Origin: Russula earlei
Taxonomy: Eukaryota > Basidiomycota > Agaricomycetes > Russulales > Russulaceae
NCBI GenBank assembly: GCA_025769875.1
Contig: JAGFNK010000001.1
Location: 372,001-436,000 of the forward strand
Length of the DNA stretch: 64,000 nt
Direction of reading: 5' to 3'
The notes beneath the pieces were generated by a model that saw only the letters and a list, made by a program, of their open reading frames with translations, ran no database searches and was not told the origin of the DNA. Every line of letters begins with the position of its first letter. Within the stretch, counting starts at the first letter, position 1. The position numbers and the translations under genes are program-made. This document shows positions 11,173 to 22,996 of the stretch, in pieces.

Positions 11173-13732
11173 TCAATTGGATACGTCCATGGCCTCTCCT
11201 GGAATGCCGGGTACTTCCGGTGGCGTAGTGAAGCCGGATGCGGTCGTTGATGATGGGACGGATATTACAGTGGTATCACTCGTGTTCTGAGCGTATTTTT
11301 CAAGGAAAAGCTGATTGTGGCGTTGGACGTCGCGCTGTCGAGGGGAATTGTAATCGGGTAAATATTCCGATGACGGAAAGACCATGGTCGCGCACGTACC
11401 ACAACGTTCTCTGGCCATTGTGGGGGTGTTCGATCCCCCTCTGGAACGGCGCGACTGTAGATGAGCATGTAGGGCCCTGCGCCGAGGTGGAAACCGATAG
11501 GGTCCGTTAGAACGGTCTCCTCTGAAACCTATAGAGGCATATATGGTCGTTGAGCTTTCGAACAGGACACGTACGATAACTTGCCTCTGTGACAGCCCAG
11601 TCAACTGTCTTCCACCACGTCCCATTGTCGTTCACGTACGAGTAGAGGTGGGTGCGTCCATACAGACCGTCGTGCATGAAGACAACCCGAAGGTCGTACT
11701 GCATGAGTACATAAGATCCTGCCTCGTGCATTAGGAAAAAAAAAAAACATGCTCTATGTTCCCTCAGCTCTGGGCCATCGAATACGCGTGAAAGCTGATC
11801 CTTCAAGTTTTCTTTCTGCGTTTGGATAGCTGGGGAGGATGTCGCTGAGGCGCAGTAGTTTCTGCAAGCACCGTCCGAACTCACTCTCGAGCTCATTCTC
11901 CACCCTGGCGATTATTTTTCTCAACTTTTGGGTCTGTGTGACAATCGCGGCCGCACGCTCTGGGTTTTCCTTGTTCGCCACATGCTCATAATAATGCAAC
12001 GTAGCTTGAAGAGACTTGAAAATGTCCACGTTCTTTATCGTGACAGCTCGTCAACTCGATCGAGCGAGGAAGTAAGGGATGCCTACCTGGTGCTTCCTGA
12101 GAGCATTCTCCCGTAATGTCAGACTCTGTATTCTCTCAGCAATCTCCTTTTGCTGTCTCCATTTGGCGGAAGTAATCTCGACATTCTCCTTCATGTACTG
12201 GTCGAGGTATATGTGCTTTGGATACCGAAATGGCTGTCGTGGTGGCGATGTGGTCCGTGCATAGGACGGAAGGGTATCATATCGCACAAGTTGGAACGTC
12301 ACGACGTCTGAGGGCTCAAAGATGACCAGCTGCTTCGAAGGAACCTCGCTGTGCGCCATCCTGGCAGACAATGCGGACACGAGATCTGCCGACTGATCGT
12401 CATCGCGGATGTCAACCCTCACGATAGCCATGTCTTGCCGTTGATCAAATGGAGAGGTGTCTGGCTCTGCGTCAGCAGGCCCATAGCGGAAGTGGAAAAG
12501 CCTGGACCAAGCTTTTCAGCGGGAATGTTGCCGCTGCTCTTTGAAATATGAAACGTCACCTTGGCCACTTTTGCGTCTGCGCTGCGGGTTCTTTATGCAG
12601 CCACGACTCAATTGTGAGAGTCACCCTCTGGAGGAAATCTACCCAGCAATCAGGACACATAGAGCCATGCAAAGGAGGGGGTACCGTAGGAAAGTTCGCC
12701 GGGGTTGGCAGTCGAGTACGCAGGCGGGCTCAGTTGGAGGGCAGCAAGACACGAATCGAGATTAAGCTCCCCGATGACAGCGAGGTCCATATGAGTATAA
12801 TTCTCGACCAACGTCCATAAGAGGAGGTCTGAGAGGTGTCAATGTCAATTCGACTGGGAGGGCGGGAGGGCGGACCTTCTCCGCTGGTAGGCGGAGTGAC
12901 AAACTCAGCGTTTGGGCTTTCCGGCTGTGGGCGCCACCTGGCGATGCTCCTCCGCACTTGAGGAACGTAATACAGCCCTTGGAAAATGAGAGCAGCATAT
13001 ACCAGGGAACCCTGGCTGGGCCTGATCGCCACCGGCCTTTGTTGTATGTTACGGACTCAGAGGAGGGATATCCTGAGGCAAAGTAGACCGACCGGTTGTC
13101 TTTCCTTGTAAGCTGTTCGAAACTCAAGGTCTTATACCTTTCCTGGTCATTGTAGGTTTCGCGCATGCTCTCTTGAACGGCTCGACTCAAGTTTTGTTCG
13201 TCCTGTGAGATGCCGGACGGTTGTTCAACCTAATGATGAGATGGGTGACCGCCTGTATCCACATCGAGACAATACAATACACACATTCGATGGAACCATG
13301 GCCCAGTTGGGGTCCGGCGCTCGGTCACTGGGACCGAACTGGGACGCAGATGGTCCGTAAGCAGACGTGGAAAGAGAAGCGTGGAGAGCACGTCTGAGTT
13401 CGACCCTCTCGTCATCCCCCGTGAGGTCTATTATGGACTTAGTATCCCTCTCAGGTTTGGACGCTGGGAAAGAAGTAAAGGGATTGGGGGACAACCTAGA
13501 GGGAATTGCTATACTTACGAGGGGGAGTGCTTGGACCAACGACCGAAGTAGAAACGTTCCGGTAATCTGAAGGCCAAGGGTCCTCAGCTCCGGTGTCACC
13601 TTCTAAGATGGACGTTGCGGCCTTTTGAACATCGCCGTTGTGCTTTCGAAGGACTCGCATCGCAATTTCTGGATCTCCATCACCCATCATTGACGTGAGG
13701 AAAGTCACTTTCTCCTCCTCGCTGACGTTCAT
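11173..13732 (-). CDS. USP25/28-like ubiquitin hydrolase homologue lacking the catalytic Cys box
   Basis: Order of parts follows human USP25/28. N-terminal UBA-like segment (FLTSMMGDGDPEIAMRVL, HNGDVQKAATSILEGD); a SUMO-interaction/UIM stretch SIIDLTGDDERVELRRALHA; a second UIM NLSRAVQESMRE; then the USP domain. Where active enzymes have GNTCWF, this protein reads RPVAIRPSQGSLVYAALIFQ, so no nucleophile Cys is present. Later blocks are conserved: PSDVVTFQLVRYDTLP, FRYPKHIYLDQYMKEN, and the His box region FMHDGLYGRTHLYSYVND with the His kept, then VTEVSEETVL. The splice before the Cys-box position is unambiguous (GTCGGT ... ACAAAG). Inference: a pseudo-deubiquitinase acting as a ubiquitin/SUMO scaffold. 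One frame change is needed near 11395 (after PQWPEN) to reach the C-terminus at 11173. Confidence 0.78.
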
Positions 13733-13901
13733 GGCGGTTATCGTGAGGGTCAAGCGGAGGAGGAAAAGGTCAATGGCCACTGCCACTGCCACTACTAATA
13801 CTCCCCTTGTGCCGTCATTGGTTGTTTAGATTAGATAAGATCACTCAAAGACGTTCAACAACTGATAACGCTCGAGAGTATAGAAATGGCCAACAGAAAC
13901 G

Positions 13902-14643
13902 CTACTCCTGCCTGTCCAAGAAGCTGATACCTCCGACCCTAACCTTTGACAAAAAGCTTTCGTACCATCTCGCGATCAAGCTCATCGGGACCGCACTCTC
14001 CGGAGAGAAAGAAGTGCCACTGCCTGACACGAAGCCAGAAACGTAATTGAACAAGTGCTTGACGACCTTCTCAGCTAGGACCACCACATCTGATGGGGTG
14101 GGGACGGGTTTGGCCGCCGTCGATGGCAGAGCACTGACTTGTTCCAATACTTGCTGAAGAGGCTCGATCGAGAGGCCGAGAACAGCCGTCACACCACCGC
14201 CAATGGTGGGCTGAGTCGGATTCGAGAATGCCTCTTGTGAGGTCGACGATTGCGATACATAATTCCCACGTAGACGAAAAATTGCCGACGGTTTCTCGTT
14301 GGACAGCCTGTATGCGTCGGGTAAATGGTGCGATAACGACCCCCGAGTCTGAGATGGGGTAAGGAGCACAATAATGGCGTACATGCCGAGCAGCTGGAAC
14401 CCTTTACCCGGCCAAAAGAAGTGGACAGTCGCACCGTACCCATCTGGGAATGGTGCTCAAGCCGAGGATCAGCATTGGTAAAATGCCGCAGAAAGTACTG
14501 CGGTGGTGCCTACCTGTGCCAAGGAGAAAGACACAGATATGATTGATGGTTTCGGCGGCGGGCAGCTCGAAGGCGGCCTTAGTCTCGTCTATTTGCTGCA
14601 GATTCGTCTGCAAAATCCTTCCAGCTACAAGGCAGCCAAACAT
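13902..14643 (-). CDS. OPI10: Hikeshi/Opi10 family protein
   Basis: Short conserved protein. First exon [20 protein letters not shown], then [19 protein letters not shown]; an intron; second exon with [20 protein letters not shown]; a further intron; then [17 protein letters not shown] and a Ser/Thr-rich linker, a helical block [16 protein letters not shown], and a C-terminal [14 protein letters not shown] ... [14 protein letters not shown]. Human Hikeshi carries Hsp70 into the nucleus under heat stress; the yeast homologue Opi10 was found through inositol excretion. Total near 200 residues, as expected for the family. It is transcribed in the same direction as the USP-like gene, whose ATG lies 170 bp beyond the Hikeshi stop. 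Start ATG at 14641-14643. Confidence 0.88.
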
Positions 14644-16200
14644 TGTTCTGTGGGTATGGGAGACGTCAATGATATCATGTCTGTCATTTTGTGTGCTCGC
14701 GGCGCGCCAGTCACCTCATCTCCGCCCTGAACGTTCGCGGTCCCCCAGTTCCCCTCTTAACCACGAGCGCGTAGTTTATCCGCAATCTCGAGACATTTAA
14801 ATCGGTTCGGGGACCTCACGTGTGCGCCTTTCATTCCGAATTCCGAGCAACAACACGCCGAGGACCAGAGCAAAGAAATCGCCGGACGGTCCTCCTCACT
14901 TGTTCTCCGTTACCTCCAATGATGGTGTCTGTATGCTGTAATGTGTCCGGGGGAAACGCGCAGTTGAGAACGTTGTAAGGCGGATTGTGGCTCGGAATCA
15001 GCTATGCGTCATCGTGTGCCAGCGAGGTGAGTGAGTTTTCCTTGCATCGCGTCTCGGTCTGGGTCTCATTTCCCTTTACCCTCAGCATCTGCCTCTGTAT
15101 CTAAGCGATTGCCTGGAATAACATTTCCAAGATGCCTCTACTCTCGTCTGCCTGTGTGAGCCCTCCTATATATCTCTTTTCCTGCCTCTCGAGGTGTCGT
15201 TTCCGCGTCCAAGCATCCCGCTGGGTCTTGTTCTCTCCATCCCTCCCTCCCTCCTCTTCTCTTGGGTCTGGTGCAGCATCACGAACTTACCTGTGCGTCT
15301 CCGCACACGTTACAACGTGAAGCCGGCCTGACCTAAGGAAAGAGGGTATCGAGACGAGTAAGATGGAGGGTACGGGACGATATGAGGATTCTTTGCAGAC
15401 GAGCACACACAAGAGTTCCTCTTATTTCAGAGGGTACCTCGAAGGTTTTTATACAGGCAGGAACTAAGAGATAAAGAGAATGAAAGGTATTCGAGCCCGG
15501 GCAAGACAGAAGAGGGTGGGTCCGAGACGTGAGCGATGAAAGGGAGTGAGTGGTGATGACGAAGATGTGAGTGATCCGCGACCAGCCGAGGCCTCGAGGG
15601 CTGAGATGTTATGGTACTGCCAGATGCCAGTGCAGCATATCGGCCACACGAAACTCGATGAGCGACGGCATGTCATTTGTTTGGAACGGTGGCCGGACCG
15701 CTTCTCTAGGAAGATCGTATCGTAAATTTTTACTTCTTACCAATCGCCGACCTCTGAGAGATTGTGCCAATTCCCTGTCTCCCTGCGGGGTGACCGGAGG
15801 ACCATCGTGAGACGACGAAATGTCTAATGGTACCTATGGGCGCTGTGCAAGTTCAGATGGCCGAAAACGCCCTAAGAAAGTAACAGACGTCTTACCCCTG
15901 AGACCTCTCACAACGGTTGAAGCCACAGCCATAAAGTCCTCCAAGTCGTCTCGCCAATATACAGTTATCACCACACGAACCTCGCCCAATCTGTTGACGT
16001 CTCTAATGCCTGTTGAACGTGCGAACCGGCTGACTTTGCCCCTAAACCACATGATATCTACTCAAGGCGGGCCTCGGGTATCCTCAATTCCGGTTTGATC
16101 TGGGGGGCGAGGCCAAACCATCTTCTGCAATGTCCGCTCATATACTCTTAGCTAGCTCAAGAATTTGCGTACAAAGTTGACGCAGAACCATTCCTCAACA
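14644..16200. other. Intergenic, no gene recognised
   Basis: About 1.55 kb between the Hikeshi start codon and the hydrolase start codon, holding the two divergent promoters. 15040-15290 is strongly pyrimidine-rich on the plus strand. Short open frames at 15571-15810 (+) and 15834-16052 (-) show no recognisable domain. I looked for snRNA and tRNA signatures by eye and saw none. Confidence 0.45.
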
Positions 16201-17559
16201 ATGCCCGCGCTTCAGTCTCAGTCTTACATCTTTGATGCCAGACCGCATTACCCACTACTCGTCTCAGTAAAGCGTTATTGGGTTCCAAGCTTGGAATCAA
16301 CGGACGGGGATGCGGTGACCTTGGTCCTCGCTCATGCCACAAGCTTTCACAAGGAGCTTTGGGAGCCATTTTTAGAGGACTTGTATGACCAAACGACGAC
16401 CTCTCCCAGACATAACTCACCCGTGCCGAAAATCCGTGATGCATGGGCTATTGATTGCCCCAATCACGGCGATAGTGCCGTGTTGAACGAGAAGACGCTG
16501 TTATCTGGTTACACACCTGTCTGTAAGTCCTGCGCGTGGCTGCCTTACGGGAGCTGATCGCTCCATGAAACGTGCAGTCACATGGGAGGAATACGCGCAA
16601 GCAACACACCTTATTTTGAACGGTTTCGGGAAAGGCATAGATGTGGACTTCAAGTCTCGGAACCTCGTCGGGATAGGCCACTCTATGGGGGCATCGGCCA
16701 TGTCAGCCCTTGCACTGTTCGTTTGTCCTACCCTTTGCTCACCTTCCACCACTCTAGCGTTCTAGCTGCGGCGATACACCCGTTTGTGTCGTGGTCAAGT
16801 GTGATTCTCCTGGAACCCATGTTCATTGGTCCCAGTTATTTTCAATCATCGGGAAAATTCTTGGAAGAGGGCGCCGTAAAGCGGCGCGACGTGTGGTCCA
16901 GTCGCGAGGAGGCCCATGAAAACTTCCGAGAGCGCTCCTTCAAGTCATGGGACCCTCGTCTCATCGACCTATTCGTTGTACGCATTCCGCTTGTTTACGA
17001 GACGCTTCGTGCTCTAATCAACGGACAGAGATATGGTCTACGAGAACTCCCAACAGCGATCCACCCCGAGAAGACCCAAGGAGTCACGCTGAAGTGTACA
17101 AAGGTCCAGGAATCTGTGCGTGACTCTGCTACACGTCCTTCGAACGTTATTTTGGATACTCATTCTACTTAGGCCTCATACGTTGAGAACCACGGTCGAA
17201 TGAAGTCGCAACGGTTCCTCCCAACACTCTGCAAGGAGGTGCCGACTCACGTTATATTTGGGGCCATTGGTGATATTGTGTGCGCATTTGACTGCCTTTG
17301 ACTGCAAAAAGGGTCGCTGAAAATGTCGCGGTGCCTCAATAGCGCAGTCGACAACCGCGAATACGTACAAGAAGTCTCAGGTGACGGATTCAAAACGACT
17401 TCCATCGTCGAAAATGCCGGACATCTTGTTAGTGTAATGTGTTCGAACCCATTAACCCAATTGACATCTTTTCAGGCTTTGCATCATAACCCAGCAGGGG
17501 TGGCCGAGGCGGTATGGAACATACTGCGAAGTGCGCAGGCAGTTCCTTCCAAGCTATGA
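16201..17559 (+). CDS. Alpha/beta hydrolase with C-terminal SKL peroxisome signal
   Basis: Spliced protein of about 350 residues with the alpha/beta-hydrolase fold: VTLVLAHATSFHKELWEPFL (oxyanion region), AWAIDCPNHGDSA, the nucleophile elbow GIGHSMGASA (Ser in G-H-S-M-G), ILLEPMFIGPSYF, RRDVWSSREEAHENFRERSF, and a C-terminal catalytic-His segment SIVENAGHLALHHNPAGVAE. The protein ends VPSKL, a textbook PTS1 tripeptide, so a peroxisomal matrix location is likely. The architecture recalls fungal peroxisomal hydrolases such as yeast Lpx1 and MpaH; the substrate cannot be told from sequence. Six short introns; the one after FGAI must start at GTGATATTG, because reading on meets a stop in the intron. 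No frame errors seen. Confidence 0.82.
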
Positions 17560-17711
17560 GGGAGTGGACGTAGATTTGAACTCCTATTTAAATAAATAAA
17601 TAATGGGCACGTCGTTCAATCACATGACTCTCTAACTACACCTTGAACGTCCCCATTGCGAGCCGCTGTTGAACACATAATTCTTCGTTAAGGTATCCTG
17701 TCAAAACGAAC

Positions 17712-18900
17712 ATGTCTCCAGGGGTAGTTGCAAGGACTCTCTGTCCTGCGCTGTCTATGCTAGTCTCGCCCCGCCCTTCTCTTGCAAGACTCTCGCATCC
17801 CTTGGTGTCTGCCTACTCTACCGCGGCTGACAAAATCCCTGTGAAGATTGTTGAAGTGGGTCCCCGGGATGGGCTCCAAAACGAGAAGACGGTCATCCCT
17901 CCACGTGTCAAAGTAGAGCTCATTAATCGGCTCGGCCTCGCAGGCTCGAAAGTCATCGAGGCAGGGAGTTTTGTCAGTCCAAAGTGGGTACCACAGGTGT
18001 GTCCACTCGCAACACCCCCTCCCCCCCTCTCACACGCTCATGTGCTCAATATCAAGGCGTTAGATGGCTGGCACAGCTGAGGTGGTGACATCTATGGATA
18101 AACGTCCTGGCGTCACATACCAAGTCCTCGTGCCGAACGAAAAGGGCCTCGAGAACGTTCTCCATCTCCTCGCCGCGCACCCCTTCAAGCCTCCGATCGA
18201 CGAGATTGCCGTCTTCACTGCCGCGACTGACGCGTTCTCTCTCGCAAACACGAACGTCACGGTGGCCGAGTCACTCAAGCGTCTGGCGCGGGTCGTTCGA
18301 AGAGCCCTAGAAAAGGGCATCAGGGTTCGTGGGTATGTCAGCGTGGTGATTACGTGCCCGTACAGCGGCAAAGTGGACTACAAGAACGTGCGGGACGTGA
18401 CGAAGGAGCTGCTGGACATGGGATGCTATGAAGTCAGTCTGGGGGACACGACGGGAACGGGCAACCCAACGAGCGTGGGCGACATGCTCGGCGTGACTTT
18501 TGGCGCGAATCCGGTGGAAAGGCTGGCGGGACACGTACGTGAAAATCTACTCGTTCTCTACTAGGTGCATGCCCACATGACGTGACCTCGTTCTTTTCAG
18601 TTCCACGATACTTTCGGCATGGGTGTTGCCAATTCCATGGCTGCACTGTCTGCGGGGATCCGTACCCTCGATAGTTCAATCGGCGGCCTCGGAGGATGTC
18701 CGTACTCACCGGGCGCGACGGGAAACGTTGCTACGGAAGATATTCTATATGCATTGCAGGATTCTCCCTATTCCGCGCCTGGTGACCTGAATGCTCTGGT
18801 GGACGTAAGCATTTGGATATCAGAGAAGTTGGGACGTGATAATTCTAGTCGAGTGGTCAAGGCTATTCGCGCGCGTCGAGAAAGAGAGCGTCAGACATGA
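17712..18900 (+). CDS. HMGCL: Hydroxymethylglutaryl-CoA lyase, mitochondrial
   Basis: Splits HMG-CoA to acetoacetate and acetyl-CoA, the last step of leucine breakdown. N-terminus [18 protein letters not shown] ... [11 protein letters not shown] is basic and lacks acidic residues, fitting a mitochondrial presequence. Core motifs: [15 protein letters not shown] (metal and substrate binding), [84 protein letters not shown], and the signature [20 protein letters not shown] with the active-site Cys. Two introns are seen (GTGTGTCC after WVPQ, about 65 bp; GTACGTGA after AGH, about 64 bp). Length near 350 residues is normal. Ends RERERQT with no peroxisomal signal. Confidence 0.94.
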
Positions 18901-19044
18901 ATTGTTGTATCTATAACATACATCATCTTGCCATCTTGCAAACTGCACTGCACGAGATGACAGCGATCACCGCTCGGCTGTTCCCGACGATAATTTCCAA
19001 TTAAAATAAATCGCGAGCGTCACACCGCTCTGCACCACAATACC

Positions 19045-21051
19045 ATGCCAGATTCATTCTTCGCTACAAAAACGCGGAAGCGGAAACGTGTAGGTTTCAA
19101 AGACTCTGGCCCTTCCTCCAGTAAAAAGGTCTCGAAAACAAGCAATGGTCGTGTATCTGTGACAAAGAAACGAAGAGCTCGCGCGACCGACGAGGACCTG
19201 AACTCGGATGAGGCCCTGGACGATATGGATCTGAGGGCGGATGAGGTAGACCCTAACGAGAGCGGTGACGAGGATGCGGATGAGACACCTGCAGAGAAGC
19301 GCCTCCGTTTGGCGAAGCTCTATCTTGAGTCTGTCAGGGAGGGCCTCGGTGCGTCGTTTCTTCCAGGGGGGGAGTTCGCACGACCCTGGCATTCTCACTC
19401 TAGTTTCTATTGCACAATTAGCCGATGGGGAGGTTGACGCGGCAGAAATCGACAAGGAGCTGATCTCTGCTCGCCTCAAGCAGGATGTCCTCGAACACGC
19501 GGGAAAGTTACACTTATTTGTGGCAGATTCTGTGAGTGCTTCGATAGTGTCTAACTACGTGAGTGTGCGGGCTGCTCATCCCTGCAGTTTGATGTTTCGC
19601 GACCTCCGCCTACACTCCGGACGCGGGGCCACAGACTTTCTGTCACTTCTGCCGTCGCCTCCAGCGAGGCGGGCTTTCTTTTCACGTGTGGAAAAGAGGG
19701 ATCTATCATAAAATGGGACCTGCGCACGGGTACCAGACTTGCTACCTTTCCCAAGCTACGACCTGGAGGGGGCAAGGGCAAGGAGAAGGCGATGATCGTT
19801 GAAACGCCTGGGCACAGTGATGAGGTGCTCGCTCTTGCCTTGAGTGACGACGGGAAGTACCTTGCCAGTGCTGGTAAAGATCGCAGGGTGTGCGTGTGGG
19901 ATGCCGAGAAGGGTGAATGGGTTAAAGGTTTCGGCGGTCATAGGGACACCATATCTGTGCGTGTATCCATCTCGTCCAACATTTTCTGGGCACCTTCATA
20001 CATTATACCCTTTCATGGATCAGGCTATAGCCTTCCGAAAGGGGACGCAGCAATTATACACCGCATCCTACGACCGCACAATAAAATTATTCGACTTGTC
20101 CGTGATGGGATACGTGGAAACGATGTTTGGCCATCAAGATTGCATCCTCCACCTCGATGCGCTGCGCGCGGAGACTGCAGTCAGCGTCGGAGGGAGGGAC
20201 AAAACCGTCCGCTTTTGGAAGATCGTTGATCAAACGCAGCTCGTGTTTCGTGGAGGCGGTCGGAGCTCAGTAAGGGAGCTATTAGAAGGAGGTGGGTTGG
20301 CGGATGTGGACGAAGAGGGTGATCAGGACGGTGGCAGGAGACGGGGTCAGTCGGAGAAAAAATGTGTTGAGGGGAGTTTGGAGTGCGTTGCCATGATCGA
20401 TGAGACAACGTTTCTTAGTGGTGGGGACAGCGGGTGAGTTCATCATGGGCCAATCTCGGACACTACTTGATGCATTCACGGCTTCACTTAGATCAATATG
20501 TTTGTGGACGACGCAGAGGAAGAAGCCCATATTTACACAGGCTATTGCCCATGGATTTACGGAAACGATCTCGGAAACAGAGGGCGTTATCCGTACCCCA
20601 CGTTGGATCACGACCTTGGGGGCATTGTACTACTCAGATATGTTTGCTTCCGGTGAGTGTTTTTTTTTGCGGTATGTGGTGGTGTGCGAACCTTAACACA
20701 ATGTGCCAAGGGTCATGGGACGGTCATATTCGTTTATGGAAGGTTGATCCGAAGATAAAGTCTTTTTCCGCTATGGGCAGTTTCCCTGTTCCAGGGGTTA
20801 TCAACTCGTTGCAGTTGTTATCGCTCCGGGATGGTTCGTTGGATGAAGCCCCGTGGGCGTGGCCGCACGCAAGGCACGCAAGGGCAGATGCGAACCGTCG
20901 TGCAAGCGCGCCATCGATGAGAAAGTCAGGACCGGTTCTCTTGGTGGCCGCGGTTGGCCAGGAGCCGCGACTGGGTCGGTGGGTGAGCGTGAAAGGGGGA
21001 GGGTCGCAGAACTGTACCTTTTTGATGGCATTGCACCCACGAAACCGATGA
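19045..21051 (+). CDS. RRP9: U3 snoRNP protein Rrp9/U3-55K (WD40)
   Basis: N-terminal basic nuclear/nucleolar segment (KTRKRKRVGFK, VTKKRRARATDE), an acidic patch, then TPAEKRLRLAKLYLESVREG, the conserved Rrp9 pre-propeller block. WD repeats follow: FLFTCGKEGSIIKWDLRTGT, LALSDDGKYLASAGKDRRVC, QLYTASYDRTIKLFDLSVMG, VSVGGRDKTVRFWKI, FLSGGDSGSICLWTT, DMFASGSWDGHIRLWKVDP, ending with a strand LFLMALHPRNR-like tail. Rrp9 binds U3 snoRNA and acts in 18S pre-rRNA processing. Six or so introns of 45-70 bp, all consistent with GT-AG. It sits 144 bp after the HMG-CoA lyase stop and 104 bp before the next start codon, typical of this compact block. Confidence 0.92.
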
Positions 21052-21155
21052 CATACCATAACTGTGTACCTGTCCTTTACCCCCATAAACCCGTCGCTCC
21101 AGACGTGGCAAGGCAACGCGACTGACCTCATGCCGGCCTTTGACAACGGCCATCC

Positions 21156-22996
21156 ATGTTCACTGCCGGATGCTCCGTGCCTCGTGTCTTCGCCAAATTT
21201 TCTTTCCCCCGCCTACATCTCAGCAGTATTCACAGAAACAGTATGCGTGGGCTCACAGTCGATGCGTTAAACCCTGCGATCCTCAACGTCCAGTACGCCG
21301 TGCGTGGCGAGCTGGCCATCAAAGCTGAGGAATATCGCGTGCAACTCAAGTCGGGCGAGCCTCACGATCTGCCGTTCACCAAGGTCATCTCCTCGAACAT
21401 CGGCAACCCGCAGCAGGCTGGGCTCGATCAGCCTCCAATCACCTTCAATCGTCAGGTGAGATGCCCTGCGTCCCTTTTTTTCTTTCGGTCTTTCAGCGCT
21501 CAATGCGCTGGCCTCTTCTTTTTCCTTTGCCCCGCTATTCGGAATCTAACCTTACCTTGCGGGCGGGGGCTGGGGGCATTTCCTTTGGGTTGGGACTGTC
21601 GTGGGGCCACCTTTTCGTACAGATAGCGGCTTTGATGGAATGGCCGCCGCTCGCTGAGCTGGCAAGGGATGCTTTTCCTGAAGATGCCATCGCTCGAGCC
21701 AAGGAGCTCCAGAGCGAGATCGGTTCCATCGGAGCGTACTCGCACAGTCAAGGTGTACCCTTCATCCGGAAGAACGTCGCGAGGTTCATCGAAGGTTGGT
21801 CTATCCTCACGTCACCATTACTGTAATCCTCCCACCCCCTCCTTTCCTTTCCCCGACCTTCTCTCTCCCTTCCCGCCTCGGGGACGCCGTAGTCTTTTAC
21901 CTGACCACGTGAACCTGGAACTCATCTGCCCCCGCCTTTCTCAGAACGAGACGGATACCCATCGAACCCGAATCACGTCTTCTTAACCACCGGCGCATCT
22001 GCCGGCGTGACGTTACTCATCTCGATGCTGATCGCGAACCCCAAGTCCGGCATCCTCATCCCGATACCGCAGTACCCGCTGTACACGGCGACGCTCGCCG
22101 CGCACAAGGGCGTGGGGATACCCTATCACCTCAACGAGGAAGCCGACTGGGCGACGTCCACGCCGGACATCGAAGCCGCGATCCGCAAGGCGGTCGAGCA
22201 GGACGGGATCGTGCCCAAGGCGCTCGTGATCATCAACCCGGGCAACCCGACGGGCTCGCTGCTGGACGAGGCGACGATGCGGCAGGTGGTGCGGCTCTGC
22301 GAGCGGCACGACCTGGTCCTGCTCGCGGACGAGGTCTACCAAGCGAATCTGCACGCGCGCGACACGCACCCGTTCACGTCCTTCAAGAAGGTCGTGCGCG
22401 CGCTCGGCTCGTCCGTGCCCCTCGTCTCCTTCCACTCCATCTCCAAGGGCGTCACGGGCGAGTGCGGCCGACGCGGCGGGTACTTCGAGTGCGCGAACAT
22501 CTCCGAGGACATCATCGCGCTCATGTACAAGATGGTCTCCATCGGGCTCTGTCCGCCCCTGGCCGGCCAGGTCGGCGTCGACTGCATGGTGCGCCCGCCG
22601 CGGCCGGGCGACGCGAGCTACGCGCTGTGGAAGGCCGAGACCGACGCGACGCACGCCGCGCTCGCGCAGCGGACCAAGACGATGGCCGCCCGGCTCAACG
22701 CGCTCCCCGGCGTGTCCTGCGTCGACTCGCCCGGCGCGCTCTACCTGTTTCCGCGCGTTCGCCTGTCCGCCGCGGCGATCGAGGCCGCGCGCAAGTTGGG
22801 AAAGCAGCCCGACACGCTCTACGCGCTCGAGCTCCTCGACGACACGGGTATCTGCGTCGTCCCCGGGAGCGGATTCGGGCAGAAAGACGGTCAGTACCAT
22901 TATCGGCTGACATGCCTTTGCCCGGGAGTGGAGGAATATGTGGGCGCGTTGGAGCGCTTCCATCGCAAATTCGTCGAGCGCTATGGCGGCGTATGA
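21156..22996 (+). CDS. ALT1: Alanine aminotransferase with probable mitochondrial presequence
   Basis: PLP enzyme exchanging alanine and 2-oxoglutarate for pyruvate and glutamate. Motifs: MRGLTVDALNPAILNVQYAV, RAKELQSEIGSIGAYSHSQG, LTTGASAGVTLLISMLI, IPIPQYPLYTATLAAHKGVG, IINPGNPTGSLL, LADEVYQANLH, and the PLP-lysine block SFHSISKGVTGECGRRGGYF; near the end YALELLDDTGICVVPGSGFG. The first ATG (21156) adds 29 residues before a second in-frame ATG (21243): this leader is basic, aromatic and free of acidic residues (FAKFSFPRLHLSSIHRNS), like a mitochondrial presequence. The second Met would give a cytosolic form. Two or three introns. The last exon (from about 21945) is markedly GC-rich compared with the earlier ones. 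Confidence 0.93.

Noticed and set aside
15834..16052. Small minus-strand open frame upstream of the hydrolase
   Set aside because: 72 codons, no homology recognised, lies in a likely promoter.
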